A stretch of DNA of 64,000 nucleotides from Psychrobacter urativorans (GCF_001298525.1 NZ_CP012678.1:1550001-1614000), one strand, 5' to 3'. Numbered from the stretch's first letter, positions 1 to 9,336 are shown. Notes: generated from the letters alone by a model not told the origin. A program made the numbers and translations.

Positions 1-1226
1 AAGCTCAATCCACTCATGGGCAATCTGCTAACCTACAAATACTTGGGCGTTATGTAAAACTCAATGCTTTATTAGCCATTGTCGCTGCTGTAATGGGACT
101 GTGGGCGCTGCAAGTTTTATTTTCTTATTTATCTGAGCTTGATGCGCTTACTGATAGCTATACCATGTCCGATGCGCTCAAATTTATCCTTTATCGCTCA
201 CCTCATTTTTTAGCACAGTTTATGCCGACAGGGGCGCTATTGGGCGCGGTTGTTGGTCTAGGATTATTGGCGAATAAAAGCGAGCTGGTGGTGATGCGCG
301 CCGCTGGCGTTAGCATTTATCGTATTGTTGGTTGGGTATTACAGCCCGCGTTGGCGTTTGTGCTATTGGCGTTGGCACTCAATCAGTTTGTACTGCCTTA
401 TACCAATCCATTGGCAAATCAAATTAATAGTGAAGATAACCGCTCGCTTGTCACCTCAGTACGTGGCTATTGGACGGTACAGCCGCGCTTTAAGACCGTT
501 GCTAATGATAGTAATAGTTCAAATGACAATACTAATAGCAATGCGGATAAGTCAAACGTACAACCCGATGGTAGTGATATTCTCTATATTGACTATGCCG
601 ATGTCAAAGGCAATATTGGTGAGGTAAAGCGTTGGCATTTGGACAATAATGGCAATTTGCAAACCGCGATTCATGCCGAAGGTGGCAAGTATATGGGTCG
701 GCAACCAGTACAAAGCTCAAACGCCACACTCAGTGAACAATATCGCTACGATTGGCAACTCAGCAATATGACCACGCTCACGATTAATAAAGGTTTTGGT
801 AGTGCGCAATCTAAAACCGCATCTGATGTTTTAAGTCTACCATTTGCACCGGAGTCGGTTTATTTACTCACGCGCCAAGCCGATGATTTATCGCTGACGC
901 AACTGTATGAACATCGTCAGTTTATGCGTCAACAAGGTAAACGCTCACTCGCGCATGAATTGGCATTTTGGCAAAAGCTGCTCTCACCGTTATCTATTTT
1001 ATCATTAGTGATTGTCGCCTGCTCGTTTGTCTTTGGTTCATTGCGGACGCACAGTTTAGGTTTGCGTATTGTGGTCGCTTTATTATTTGGTTTACTGTTC
1101 AGTTATATTCAGGATTTGGTTGGCTTTGTGTCATTAGCTACTGGATTTTCGCCGTTATTAATGGTGCTATTACCAATTATAGCTAGCACCGCTTTAGGAT
1201 TATATTTGCTCAAACGGCAAATGTAA
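1..1226 (+). CDS. lptG: LPS export permease LptG, 5'-truncated by the window edge
   Basis: The reading frame is open from the first bases (codons begin at base 3), so the start codon lies upstream and about 407 residues are visible. LptG is one of the two inner-membrane permeases of the LptB2FGC transporter that extracts lipopolysaccharide and drives it along the Lpt bridge to the outer membrane. The visible N-terminus (LQILGRYVKLNALLAI) matches the family's first membrane helix. Further helices follow in the first 110 residues and again in the last 110, with a periplasmic beta-jellyroll domain between, as expected. The motif VVMRAAGVS is the cytoplasmic coupling helix that touches LptB. The jellyroll carries an insert rich in Asn, Ser and Asp (codons around 508-570) that is absent from most homologues. 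LptF is usually just upstream. The gene ends at a hairpin terminator. Confidence 0.93.
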   Translation, partial: AQSTHGQSANLQILGRYVKLNALLAIVAAVMGLWALQVLFSYLSELDALTDSYTMSDALKFILYRSPHFLAQFMPTGALLGAVVGLGLLANKSELVVMRAAGVSIYRIVGWVLQPALAFVLLALALNQFVLPYTNPLANQINSEDNRSLVTSVRGYWTVQPRFKTVANDSNSSNDNTNSNADKSNVQPDGSDILYIDYADVKGNIGEVKRWHLDNNGNLQTAIHAEGGKYMGRQPVQSSNATLSEQYRYDWQLSNMTTLTINKGFGSAQSKTASDVLSLPFAPESVYLLTRQADDLSLTQLYEHRQFMRQQGKRSLAHELAFWQKLLSPLSILSLVIVACSFVFGSLRTHSLGLRIVVALLFGLLFSYIQDLVGFVSLATGFSPLLMVLLPIIASTALGLYLLKRQM

Positions 1227-1242
1227 TCCTGAAAAGATAGCC

Positions 1243-1287
1243 ATAAAAAAGCATGCTAAATCATCATGATGTAGCGTGCTTTTTTTA
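1243..1287. terminator. Bidirectional intrinsic terminator between lptG and the methyltransferase
   Basis: GCATGCTA (1251-1258) pairs with TAGCGTGC (1272-1279) with one G-U pair. A-runs lie before and seven T after, so it can stop both convergent genes. Confidence 0.8.
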
Positions 1288-1318
1288 ACTTATCTACTTA
1301 TTGTCTAACTTTTAAATC

Positions 1319-1927
1319 TTAGTCTTTAGTCGCCATCGTAATGGTATAGGTTTTGCCTTGTTTGACCTTTTCGCTATTACCAAATACTTCGGTAAACGAG
1401 CGTTTCATAAACTGACGTAAGCCATTAATCGTGACCACATAAAAGCGCCCACCTTTTCGCATACGCGCATGGGCATCGAGGAAATACAGATAATGCTGCT
1501 CTTTGCCTACTTTTGCGGGCAAGTTTGACATGACCAAGCTAAAGTCTTTCGCTTTATCCACATGATTAAAACCGTTGGATAAATGCACATCGACGTTATG
1601 TAGACCGTTTTTTTCGCAATTTTGGCGCGCATATTCTACCGCCATAAAGTCTTTATCAATCAATGTATGCTGACCGTTCGGACATTCACGCGCTGCCGTC
1701 ATACCAAGCACGCCATAGCCGCAGCCCAAATCTATCGAATCATCATCCTGCTGAAAATCAACATAATCAAGCAGCATCAAGCTACCGTCATCAAGCTTTT
1801 GCGGTGAAAAAATACCCCACGTGGTGGCAAAATCAAACGGCTTGCCCAGTACGTCTTCGCGAAAATTAATATCATCGCGCCAGTATTTGGCTTTTTCTAA
1901 TAGGTCAGCAGGCGGTCTATGGCTCAT
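1319..1927 (-). CDS. RsmC-like class I SAM-dependent methyltransferase
   Basis: A 202-residue protein consisting of a single Rossmann methyltransferase domain of the MTS (RsmC/RlmG C-terminal) type. SAM-binding motif I is DLGCGYGVLG at about residues 66-75, and the acidic motif II residue is in LIDKD near 89-93. The catalytic-loop motif reads SNLPAKVG at 134-141, whereas RsmC and RlmG use NPPF or NPPI at this place. It is about half the length of RsmC because the N-terminal pseudo-domain is missing. Family members modify the exocyclic amine of guanine in rRNA. By inference this is an RNA methyltransferase, but the substrate cannot be read from sequence. Its start is an ATG with a weak GA-rich Shine-Dalgarno. 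It is convergent with lptG. Confidence 0.75.
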   Translation of the reverse strand: MSHRPPADLLEKAKYWRDDINFREDVLGKPFDFATTWGIFSPQKLDDGSLMLLDYVDFQQDDDSIDLGCGYGVLGMTAARECPNGQHTLIDKDFMAVEYARQNCEKNGLHNVDVHLSNGFNHVDKAKDFSLVMSNLPAKVGKEQHYLYFLDAHARMRKGGRFYVVTINGLRQFMKRSFTEVFGNSEKVKQGKTYTITMATKD

Positions 1928-2107
1928 GGTTTTCTCGCTTGGGAAAGGATTACAAAATATAGGGCGTATTGTAGCGAGAAAAGGGCAGGTTTGCAGCTAT
2001 GGTTCTTTAGATTTTATACTTTTATAATTTGTATGTTACATTATGGCTGCATATACTCTACTCATTGATAGATTCTTTTAGAACATTATAATCAAATGGA
2101 ATTTCGC

Positions 2108-2947
2108 ATGAAAAATCTTTTACTTAGTTTGGCGCTCAGTTTAAGTATTCTATCAGCGACCCCTGTAATTGCTGCCGTTCCAAATTTCTCTGCCAGTAAA
2201 ATAGCTCAGGTTAAAATCAAAGACTTAAGCTTTAAAGAAGTTATGCGTAAGTTTTATAGCGGTCAGATGTTCAATATTCATGTAGATTATATGGAAGATA
2301 CACTGTATATCGGCTTAGGAAAATATGATAATTCTGGAAGGGCAACTGTTGCCTTAATGCGCCCTATTATTCAATATAAAAATACAGCAGGTGAAGATCG
2401 CTATCTAGTTATCATTGAAAAGGCTCAGGTTTCTGATGGTGAAATTGATTCTTGTCATATCTGCAAGGCAACAGCGGATTTATACAGTTTCAAAAAACTA
2501 GATAATGGGTTATTTCAGTTAGTGAGTCAAACACCAAAGAACGCAAAGTATTCGAGTAGCAATGGAAGTGTGGGACTCTATGCCGAAGATATTCAGGATG
2601 GTTTGCAGCCGTTAGGTAAGAACCTAGTAGGAAGTGTATTTACGAATTTCTATATGGGTCAAGGTGCAAGGGATGACTGGTGGGAAGCCTTACACCTACC
2701 TGAGAATGATTTTATTAACGTTTATTATATTGGTGATGCTGGCTCAAGCAATGCTAGTTATGATGAAGAATCACCTTTATATTATGGTTATGAAGGGACT
2801 TTAAAAGTATTGTCGAACAATACCACTTATTATCCGATTATGTTGACTTACAAAGGCGAAATGCCTACCGATGATGATGAGCGTATTGAGCATGTCAACT
2901 ACAGTAAGGCTGTAAAGTTCAATCCGATAAAAAAAGCTTATGAATAG
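2108..2947 (+). CDS. Secreted protein of unknown function
   Basis: A 279-residue protein that I do not recognise. It starts with a typical Sec signal peptide: two charged residues, a hydrophobic core LLLSLALSLSIL, and a likely cleavage site after VIA or VIAA near residue 22, so it should be periplasmic or outside. The start at 2108 is chosen because GGAA of an upstream in-frame ATG (2096) sits in Shine-Dalgarno position before it and because it gives a clean signal peptide. The mature part is acidic and aromatic-rich, with one CxxC pair (CHIC near residue 118) and no repeats. It stands alone on the plus strand between minus-strand genes. The coding sequence looks more A/T-rich than its neighbours, which may indicate recent acquisition. 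No terminator is visible downstream. Confidence 0.7.
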   Translation: MKNLLLSLALSLSILSATPVIAAVPNFSASKIAQVKIKDLSFKEVMRKFYSGQMFNIHVDYMEDTLYIGLGKYDNSGRATVALMRPIIQYKNTAGEDRYLVIIEKAQVSDGEIDSCHICKATADLYSFKKLDNGLFQLVSQTPKNAKYSSSNGSVGLYAEDIQDGLQPLGKNLVGSVFTNFYMGQGARDDWWEALHLPENDFINVYYIGDAGSSNASYDEESPLYYGYEGTLKVLSNNTTYYPIMLTYKGEMPTDDDERIEHVNYSKAVKFNPIKKAYE

Positions 2948-3032
2948 ATTTAGTAAATGAGCTGAATCTTTCCTCAAGAAAAATCACATTAAGAAAAGAA
3001 TAGGACATAACCTATATCAGATTTAATTTTCT

Positions 3033-3971
3033 TTAGCCCCTCGGATGATGCTCCGCATGCAACTTCTGCAATCTCGCCGTCGCCACATGAGTATAGATTT
3101 GCGTGGTTGATAAGTCACTATGTCCAAGTAATAGCTGCACACTGCGCAAGTCTGCACCATGATTGAGTAGGTGTGTGGCAAAGGCATGGCGTAAGGTATG
3201 CGGCGATAATTCTTTATCAATACTGGCAATTTTGGCGTATTTTTTTAGCAGATACCAAAAGTTTTGCCGCGTCATATAGCCGCCTTGTGCGGTCAAAAAA
3301 ACCGCTTGGCAATTTCCCGCTTTTAGATGGGCAATTAAATCGCCGCGACCATGGGTGAGATAGTCTTCCAGCGCATCCGCTGCGTATTCACCTAATGGCA
3401 CTAAACGGGTTTTATTTCCTTTACCGGTAATCTGTAGCCAGCCTGAATTGAGATTGACTTGTTCAAGCGACAGATTAATCAGCTCACTCACGCGCAGACC
3501 GCAGGCATAGAGCACCTCAAGCATGGCTTTATCGCGTAGTCCGAGCGTGGTGCTGTTATCAGGAGCAGTTAAGAGGTTATCAATATCGGCTTCGGACAAG
3601 TCCTTTGGCAACGGTCGCCCCAATTTTGGGCTTTTGATACGTTCGCAAGGGTTGTCTTCGCGCAGATTACTAGCAACCATCCACAGATAAAACTGGCGCA
3701 GGCTTGAGAGCATACGCGCTTGGGTGCGTGGGGTTTTGCCATCTTGAGTGAGAATTGACAAGCAATGCAGGACATCGTCAGGTTGCCAAATCGTTAGCGC
3801 TTTACGGTTGGTCAGCTCACAGGAACGTAAATCGCGTACATAAGCATTACGGGTACGCGTTGCCAAACCACGCGCGAGCATGGCTTGACGAAATTCGGTG
3901 ATATAAGCCGGTTCGTCATCGACGGCTAGCGCTTTTGGTTGACGCTGCTGTACGGCACGATCACGGCTCAT
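3033..3971 (-). CDS. xerD: Site-specific tyrosine recombinase XerD
   Basis: A 312-residue protein with an N-terminal SAM-like core-binding domain (about 22-106) and a C-terminal catalytic domain. XerD works with XerC at the chromosomal dif site to resolve dimers, activated by FtsK. Catalytic residues are visible: Arg160 in CGLRVSEL, Lys in GKGNKTR (about 184), His258 and Arg261 in HTLRHAFATH, His284 in LLGHSD, and nucleophile Tyr293 in STTQIYTHV. The C-terminal segment IYTHVATARLQKLH with the terminal HHPRG matches XerD rather than XerC. The first 20 residues are a short extension. It is the last gene of the minus-strand run that starts at recN. ATG start; the upstream spacer to the methyltransferase is 119 bp. 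Confidence 0.96.
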   Translation of the reverse strand: MSRDRAVQQRQPKALAVDDEPAYITEFRQAMLARGLATRTRNAYVRDLRSCELTNRKALTIWQPDDVLHCLSILTQDGKTPRTQARMLSSLRQFYLWMVASNLREDNPCERIKSPKLGRPLPKDLSEADIDNLLTAPDNSTTLGLRDKAMLEVLYACGLRVSELINLSLEQVNLNSGWLQITGKGNKTRLVPLGEYAADALEDYLTHGRGDLIAHLKAGNCQAVFLTAQGGYMTRQNFWYLLKKYAKIASIDKELSPHTLRHAFATHLLNHGADLRSVQLLLGHSDLSTTQIYTHVATARLQKLHAEHHPRG

Positions 3972-4090
3972 AAGACACTACTCGGCAGTTTTGTAGGATA
4001 AAAGGGGATAAGGTGATTCGTTGAGCAGTTTATGGCTTCAGTTATTATTTAAGTATTACTTCTTAAATGTTACTGCTTAAATATTAATTC

Positions 4091-5308
4091 TTAAGTGTTA
4101 TTGCAATTATCAAAAGGCACTAAACACCATAACGAGGTGATTTCGCTACTTCTCGCTGCAAACAGTGGGTCGGTATTGTCTTGGCTGCGACCATGTTTGG
4201 GCGTGGTATCGAGACGGTATTTCACCTCTAATCCAGCATCCGCAACCCAGCCTAATAATTCATCACGGCTGCGCAACTGCAAATGTTCCGCTAAATCTGA
4301 CAGAATCAACCAGACCTCTCCTTGCTCCGCTAAGTGCTGTTTTACGCCCTGTAAAACCCCTCGCAACATCGCGCTATTGGCATCATAGACGGCATATTCT
4401 AATGGCGAGGTTGGCTTAGCAGGCAGCCAAGGTGGATTACAGACAATCAGATTTGCCAACGGCACCTCAGTTGGATATAAATCTGCTTGCTGCAACTGCA
4501 CGCTAGATAACGCTAAACGTTCAAAATTCTCGCGAGCACAAGCCAAGGCGCGTGGATTTAAATCGGTTGCGATTATCTGTTTTACACCACGCTGTGCCAG
4601 AATAATCGCTAGCAAACCAGTTCCCGTACCAATATCAAAGGCGACTTCATGTTTATTAGGCAGAGGTGCATCAAGCAACAGTTGCACATACTCATGACGG
4701 GTTGGCGCAAACACGCCATAATGTGGAAAAATTGATAGTCCTAAGTTTGTAATCGGTACGCCTTTCGCGCGCCACCCTGCCGCACCTAACGCCCCTTGCA
4801 AATCACGAAATGAAATTAAACACGGCTCATCCAGCTTACCAAAAGCAGCCGTACAAGCCGCACTCACATCGGGGGCGCGACGTAACTGACTGACATAACC
4901 GGCATCAAGTTCTAATAGCAAACGGCTTAATAGACGTGAACGCTGTGCTTGAGCTTGGCGCTGCTGATGGAATAAGTTAGGTATTTCCTTAGCGTTTTCT
5001 AATTTAGTATCGAATTCAGACTCAGCAGCTTTACTTAATTTATTAGCCGCTTTGCTCATTTTGCGCTGTTCACTGCGTTCAATACGGCGCGTGAGCGCTT
5101 GTAATAATTGCCGCGCATTCTGAAAGTCACCCTGCCACAGCATTGATGTGCCCGCGCAAGCCAAGCGATAGGCTTCATCTGCGCTCGTTTTGTCATCGAC
5201 CAAAACGATACGTGCAGGCGGCACTTGATTACTCTCAGACAACCAGCGCGCATGACGTAACGTTTCGTTCTCAAACCACTGCACATACTGCTTTTCTGTT
5301 GCTAACAC
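4091..5308 (-). CDS. Class I SAM-dependent methyltransferase with helical N-terminal domain
   Basis: A 405-residue protein. The C-terminal half is a Rossmann methyltransferase: motif I is FDIGTGTGLLAIILAQRG (about 224-241) and the catalytic loop is VCNPPWLP (about 289-296), an NPPW motif of the type used to methylate glutamine or base amino groups (HemK/PrmC- and RlmG-like). The N-terminal 200 residues are mostly helical and charged, with a probable coiled-coil region around residues 70-125, and have no recognisable domain. The substrate is unknown; the protein could act on RNA or protein. The start is GTG at 5308, preceded by an AAAGGTAGG-type Shine-Dalgarno. It lies 52 bp downstream of tusA on the same strand, so co-transcription is likely. 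Confidence 0.75.
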   Translation of the reverse strand: MLATEKQYVQWFENETLRHARWLSESNQVPPARIVLVDDKTSADEAYRLACAGTSMLWQGDFQNARQLLQALTRRIERSEQRKMSKAANKLSKAAESEFDTKLENAKEIPNLFHQQRQAQAQRSRLLSRLLLELDAGYVSQLRRAPDVSAACTAAFGKLDEPCLISFRDLQGALGAAGWRAKGVPITNLGLSIFPHYGVFAPTRHEYVQLLLDAPLPNKHEVAFDIGTGTGLLAIILAQRGVKQIIATDLNPRALACARENFERLALSSVQLQQADLYPTEVPLANLIVCNPPWLPAKPTSPLEYAVYDANSAMLRGVLQGVKQHLAEQGEVWLILSDLAEHLQLRSRDELLGWVADAGLEVKYRLDTTPKHGRSQDNTDPLFAARSSEITSLWCLVPFDNCNNT

Positions 5309-5360
5309 GCGACCTACCTTTAACTTATGGATGAGATATTGCTGATGACATTAGCCGCTA

Positions 5361-5639
5361 TTAAGCGCTTTTTTTCTTAACCAAATAGCGATAAGTTGGC
5401 GCGTCGTTCAGCGTTTCTTGATGCACAAGCGTGTGCCCCAAATGACGGCAAAAATTAGGAATGTCACGCGTCGTTGCTGGATCAGTGGCAAGGATTTCAA
5501 TAATCTCGCCGCCATCCGCTTGACGTATGGTTTTGTGCAGCATCATCACCGGCTCAGGGCAAATCAGCCCTTGCGTGTCTAGATGATGGTTAACAGTCGT
5601 ATCTGAAGTCAAGGTAGTCATCGTCATCATGAGAGTCAT
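5361..5639 (-). CDS. tusA: TusA-family sulfurtransferase
   Basis: A 92-residue protein. TusA accepts persulfide sulfur from the desulfurase IscS and passes it on for 2-thiouridine synthesis in the tRNA wobble base and for molybdenum cofactor supply. The hallmark CPxP motif is LICPEPVMM, with the active cysteine at residue 27. DPATTRDIPNFCRHLGH is the conserved second half of the fold. The N-terminus is Met- and Thr-rich and longer than E. coli TusA (81 aa); internal ATGs at codons 4, 5, 7 and especially MTTLTSD would give a more typical length, and none has a clear Shine-Dalgarno. It sits between a small membrane protein and a methyltransferase on the same strand. Confidence 0.9.
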   Translation of the reverse strand: MTLMMTMTTLTSDTTVNHHLDTQGLICPEPVMMLHKTIRQADGGEIIEILATDPATTRDIPNFCRHLGHTLVHQETLNDAPTYRYLVKKKSA

Positions 5640-5710
5640 CGTGTTAGAAAAGTTAAGAGTTTGAAAATAGGTTAATAGTTTGCTTATTACTGCCAGTCAG
5701 TCTTTATCAG

Positions 5711-6214
5711 CTATTCTTCATGAACAACTGATTCAGGCTCATTTGCTACTGCTAAAAAATCAAAAAAGCGTTTAAAACTGACTTTAAATAAAAACGCTAC
5801 GCCAAGCCAGCACGACAGCCCAAGCCAAGCGGTATCGGCAAATAACAAGCCGCCAATCAATACGATGGTTGAAACGCCAATCGTCATTCTAACCATCGAG
5901 GCTTGATTCAGGCGATAGCGATAAATAATAAAGGCATCATATAGCGTCATAGGAATAGTGAGCGCAATCAGCGCATACGGCAAATTAAAAAACAGGCGAT
6001 ACAGTAAGGTATTGTCATGAAACATCTTAATACTGGCAATCGTACCAAAGACCATAAAGGTAATAATGGCGGCATAAATGAGATAAATAGCGATTGTATT
6101 CGCTCGCTGTGCACCTTTGATACGCGCAATCGCCAGTGGTGCAAAGCCATGTTGCGACGACGCTTGAGCAGCATTTTGCTTAGATTGCAAGGATTGGTCT
6201 GGAGCAGTGGTCAT
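5711..6214 (-). CDS. Predicted inner-membrane protein, unknown function
   Basis: A 167-residue protein that I do not recognise. Hydropathy by eye shows four membrane helices: about 43-62 (IAIYLIYAAIITFMVFG), 74-95, 109-126 and 128-146. The soluble N-terminus is Gln/Ala/Ser-rich and the C-terminus is acidic (ANEPESVVHEE). No catalytic motif is visible. It lies 71 bp upstream of tusA and 75 bp downstream of ruvX on the same strand, so it is probably transcribed with them, but the neighbourhood does not suggest a role. Confidence 0.65.
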   Translation of the reverse strand: MTTAPDQSLQSKQNAAQASSQHGFAPLAIARIKGAQRANTIAIYLIYAAIITFMVFGTIASIKMFHDNTLLYRLFFNLPYALIALTIPMTLYDAFIIYRYRLNQASMVRMTIGVSTIVLIGGLLFADTAWLGLSCWLGVAFLFKVSFKRFFDFLAVANEPESVVHEE

Positions 6215-6289
6215 AACAAACAGCCATCTTCTATATAAATATGATTAAGAACGGTATAACGATGCTGATAGTTATCCAGCCATGTTGGC

Positions 6290-6829
6290 TTATTCTGCTT
6301 TAATCGCGTCAATCGGCAGCGCACAGCTTGGGTCAGCAAAGTAGGCTGACAATAAAATACACGCTGAAATATCATCAATTGGGTCACGCTCGTTTTTAAT
6401 CCAGCCTTGCTCCCACGCCAGCTCGCGCGCGCCAACTGAGGTCAAACGCTCATCGGATAGCAGCACACTCGCAGGCACGCCTTGCTCCATCATCCGATGT
6501 GCCAAGCGGCGGGCAAATTTATGCGCGCGTTTTGATAGCATCGAGCTGCTGCCATCCATATTCAGTGGCAGTCCAACCACCACCGTGGTCACGCCCCACG
6601 TTTGAATGATGCCCAGTAAGTTATCCCAATCTGGTTGCCCATTATTCATCGCCAAGATATCAAAAGCGCGCGCGGTTTCGGTAATAGTATTACCAAGCGC
6701 CATGCCCATCTTCTTAACGCCATAATCTAGCCCTAAGATAAGGTGCGCTTTTGGTGCAGGCTCAGCGTTATCAATAACTGACTTTTCACTTTCGATATCT
6801 GTTGTTGTATTACGGTCTGCTATCGTCAT
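6290..6829 (-). CDS. ruvX: Putative pre-16S rRNA / Holliday junction nuclease RuvX (YqgF)
   Basis: A 179-residue protein of the YqgF family. YqgF is an RNase H-like enzyme implicated in 16S rRNA 5'-end processing; it was originally named for a predicted Holliday-junction resolvase activity. Visible motifs are LGLDYGVKKMGMALG (catalytic Asp35), VVGLPLNMDG near residues 90-99, LLSDERLTSV, and the C-terminal DPIDDISACILLSAYF with conserved acidic residues. The first 28 residues are an acidic extension beyond the usual start. It follows yqgE by 112 bp; the yqgE-ruvX pairing is conserved across gammaproteobacteria. Confidence 0.92.
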   Translation of the reverse strand: MTIADRNTTTDIESEKSVIDNAEPAPKAHLILGLDYGVKKMGMALGNTITETARAFDILAMNNGQPDWDNLLGIIQTWGVTTVVVGLPLNMDGSSSMLSKRAHKFARRLAHRMMEQGVPASVLLSDERLTSVGARELAWEQGWIKNERDPIDDISACILLSAYFADPSCALPIDAIKAE

Positions 6830-6941
6830 AGTAGCGACTTTTTCCTATGTTCATTTATTGTCTGAATGTATTGTCTGAATGGTTGTTACTATAATTAAGC
6901 GTATTTATTTAACCTAAGTTGCTTTAATAGCAGTTTCTCTG

Positions 6942-7532
6942 TTAAGCATGACCAATATCGCTACTGAGATAATCAAAATTAATCCCGATCTTTTCAGCCG
7001 CCACTTGCCAGCGTTCTTCAAAGGGCGTATCAAATAAAAGGGTTAAATCCGCCGGACAGACCAGCCAGTCGCCATTCTTTAGCTCATTATCCAGTTGTTT
7101 TTTACCCCAACTGGCATGTCCCAAACACAGCTGATAATGCCCGATACCTTGACCTGCGGCAATACGCTGTAGAATATCTTGACTGGTGGTGATACAGACA
7201 TTCTCCGAAATGGCAAAGGAAGATGCCCACTGCGGCTGACCCGTATGCAGCACAAAGCCTATTTCAGGGTACATAGGACCGCCATCTAATGCCACATCTT
7301 CCATCACCTGCGCATTGGTCACTTCGATATCTAAATCTTCTAGCAGCTTGCCCACCCGCGAGTGTGCTATCGGGCGATTGACCCTCAAACCGAGCGCACC
7401 TTGCTGATCATGGCGACAGATATATATCAGCGCCCGCTCAAAGCGTGGGTCTGATAACTCAGGCGCTGCAATTAAAAAATGGTGAGTCAAATTGGCTTTA
7501 GGCATCGATGTTTTCGGCATAGGTACAGGCAC
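6942..7532 (-). CDS. yqgE: YqgE/AlgH family protein
   Basis: A 196-residue protein of the UPF0301 family. The family has a known fold but no settled biochemical function; AlgH was named for an effect on alginate production in Pseudomonas. Diagnostic segments are [18 protein letters not shown] near the start, [26 protein letters not shown] and [19 protein letters not shown]. The annotated start is a GTG (7532) giving nine residues rich in Met and Pro. ATGs at 7520 and 7505 (MPKANLTHH) would fit the family length better, and no start has a convincing Shine-Dalgarno. It lies upstream of ruvX. Confidence 0.92.
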   Translation of the reverse strand: MPVPMPKTSMPKANLTHHFLIAAPELSDPRFERALIYICRHDQQGALGLRVNRPIAHSRVGKLLEDLDIEVTNAQVMEDVALDGGPMYPEIGFVLHTGQPQWASSFAISENVCITTSQDILQRIAAGQGIGHYQLCLGHASWGKKQLDNELKNGDWLVCPADLTLLFDTPFEERWQVAAEKIGINFDYLSSDIGHA

Positions 7533-7653
7533 AATATAAAGAAGGTGAAAGACTACTATATGGTGATACTGACTAAGAAAGCAACCGATGTCTAATATGG
7601 ATATGACACGGGTACTGTTTGTCAGTTACTTACTATTTCTTTATCAGCGTTAT

Positions 7654-9336
7654 TTAAACTTTGACATCAGTCAGCAAACTACGCGCATGTTCACGTGTGA
7701 CTTCGGTGATGGTCACACCACCTGACATCCGCGCCAGCTCATCTATCTGTGTGCTGTCGGTCAAAATAATCAGCTCGCTTTGGGTGTGCTCATGATGGTG
7801 TTTTTGCACCAAGATATGCTGATGCGCTTGCGCGGCAACTTGTGCTTGATGGGTAATTGCCAATAGTTGCTGCGTTTGTCCAAGTGCGCGCAATAGCTCA
7901 CCCACCACTTGCGCCGTACCGCCACTGATACCCACATCGACTTCATCGAACACTAGCATTGGTTTTGCCGCATTGTTATCAGCACTGGTCGCTTGTAATA
8001 CTTGCATGACTAACGCCATACGTGACAATTCACCACCGGAGGCAATTTTATGTAGCGGCTGCATCGGCATGCCGACGTTGGCGCTAAATAATAAGTCGAT
8101 ATCATAGCAGCCTTGCGCGTTATAACTGGCGGTATCGGACTTTTGGGTAAATACAAACTCACAGCGCGCATTGGGCAATGCTAAAGGTTGCAATTGGGCA
8201 ATCAGCTGTGCACAAATAGAGGGCGCAGCTTGCCTGCGCTCAGTATTCAGCTGCGTAGCCAGTGCCAAATAACCTTGCCATGCGTCTTCAATTTGTGCAG
8301 TTAATGTGTCACTGCTCGGCTCATTTTCTAATTGTTCTAATTGCGCCTGCCATGCTTTCGCTTCATTTATCAAATCACTGGCGGGCAAATTATGCTTGCG
8401 TGATAAACGATGCCCGAGACTGATGAGGTTGTCTAACTCTTGCAAGCGTTCGGGGTCAGGTAATTGCTGTTCTGCATAATCTGATAATAGTGCCGTAACC
8501 TCAGTAATCTGCTGCTGCGCGATATGTAGCTGTTCTGACGCTTGCACAAAGGTTTGGCTGACGCTTATCTGTTGGTCACAAAGCTTAATGGCTTGCCCCA
8601 ATAACGACATCACATCGGGTTCATCTGTATCATTGTCGAGTAGATGCAAGCCGCGACTGGCTTCCATCATTAAGGCTTCAATATTAGACAGCTCTTCGTG
8701 TTCCGCTTCAATTTCCTGATAATCAACGCTCAATAAAGGCGAGATATCCGCCAACTGACTTTGTAATAATTGTATTCGGTCTTGGCGTTGGGCTGCGCGG
8801 TTTGCCAAATTATCCGCATGACGTTTGAGCTGTTGATAGTGCTGATAGCTTGTTGCTGTTTGGATAGTCAGTGGTTTTAATTGTGCCATTGCGTCAAGCC
8901 ACTGCACCACAAATTGTGGTTTAAGCAGGGCTTGCTGCGCGTGCTGACTGTGAATATTCACCAGTAGTGAACCGAGACTTTTAAGCTCAGATAGGCTAAC
9001 AGGCAAGCCATTGAGCCACGCTTTTGAGCGTCCGTTACTGCTCAGTTGCCGACGAATGAGAATTTCTGATTCGTCTAATACGCGCTCGTGCGTGGCAAAC
9101 CAATCGGCGATAACCGTATTATCCGTCACATCAAATTGGGCATAAATATCCGCATGAGCCGCGCCATGTCTGACCATCGCACTGTCCGCGCGCTCGCCAG
9201 CACACAAGGATAGCGCGTCCAGCAGTAAGGATTTGCCTGCACCCGTTTCACCTGTGATGACATTAAAGCCATCAGCCACGTTGAGCTCGTGCTCCGCGAT
9301 TAGTGCAAACTGATGTAAGGTAAGTGATAACAGCAT
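7654..9336 (-). CDS. recN: DNA repair protein RecN
   Basis: A 560-residue SMC-like ATPase that helps join broken DNA ends in recombinational repair. Walker A is GETGAGKS at residues 29-36. Two long coiled-coil arms rich in Gln and Leu (about 150-370) flank the hinge. The C-terminal ABC signature is ASGGELSRMALV and Walker B is PMLVFDEVDVGISG, followed by the His of LAITHQAQVA. The start is the ATG at 9336 (AGAGG five to six bases upstream); a TTG codon directly before it is not needed. In E. coli recN is SOS-induced; I see no clear LexA box of the E. coli type in the upstream spacer. Confidence 0.96.
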   Translation of the reverse strand: MLLSLTLHQFALIAEHELNVADGFNVITGETGAGKSLLLDALSLCAGERADSAMVRHGAAHADIYAQFDVTDNTVIADWFATHERVLDESEILIRRQLSSNGRSKAWLNGLPVSLSELKSLGSLLVNIHSQHAQQALLKPQFVVQWLDAMAQLKPLTIQTATSYQHYQQLKRHADNLANRAAQRQDRIQLLQSQLADISPLLSVDYQEIEAEHEELSNIEALMMEASRGLHLLDNDTDEPDVMSLLGQAIKLCDQQISVSQTFVQASEQLHIAQQQITEVTALLSDYAEQQLPDPERLQELDNLISLGHRLSRKHNLPASDLINEAKAWQAQLEQLENEPSSDTLTAQIEDAWQGYLALATQLNTERRQAAPSICAQLIAQLQPLALPNARCEFVFTQKSDTASYNAQGCYDIDLLFSANVGMPMQPLHKIASGGELSRMALVMQVLQATSADNNAAKPMLVFDEVDVGISGGTAQVVGELLRALGQTQQLLAITHQAQVAAQAHQHILVQKHHHEHTQSELIILTDSTQIDELARMSGGVTITEVTREHARSLLTDVKV

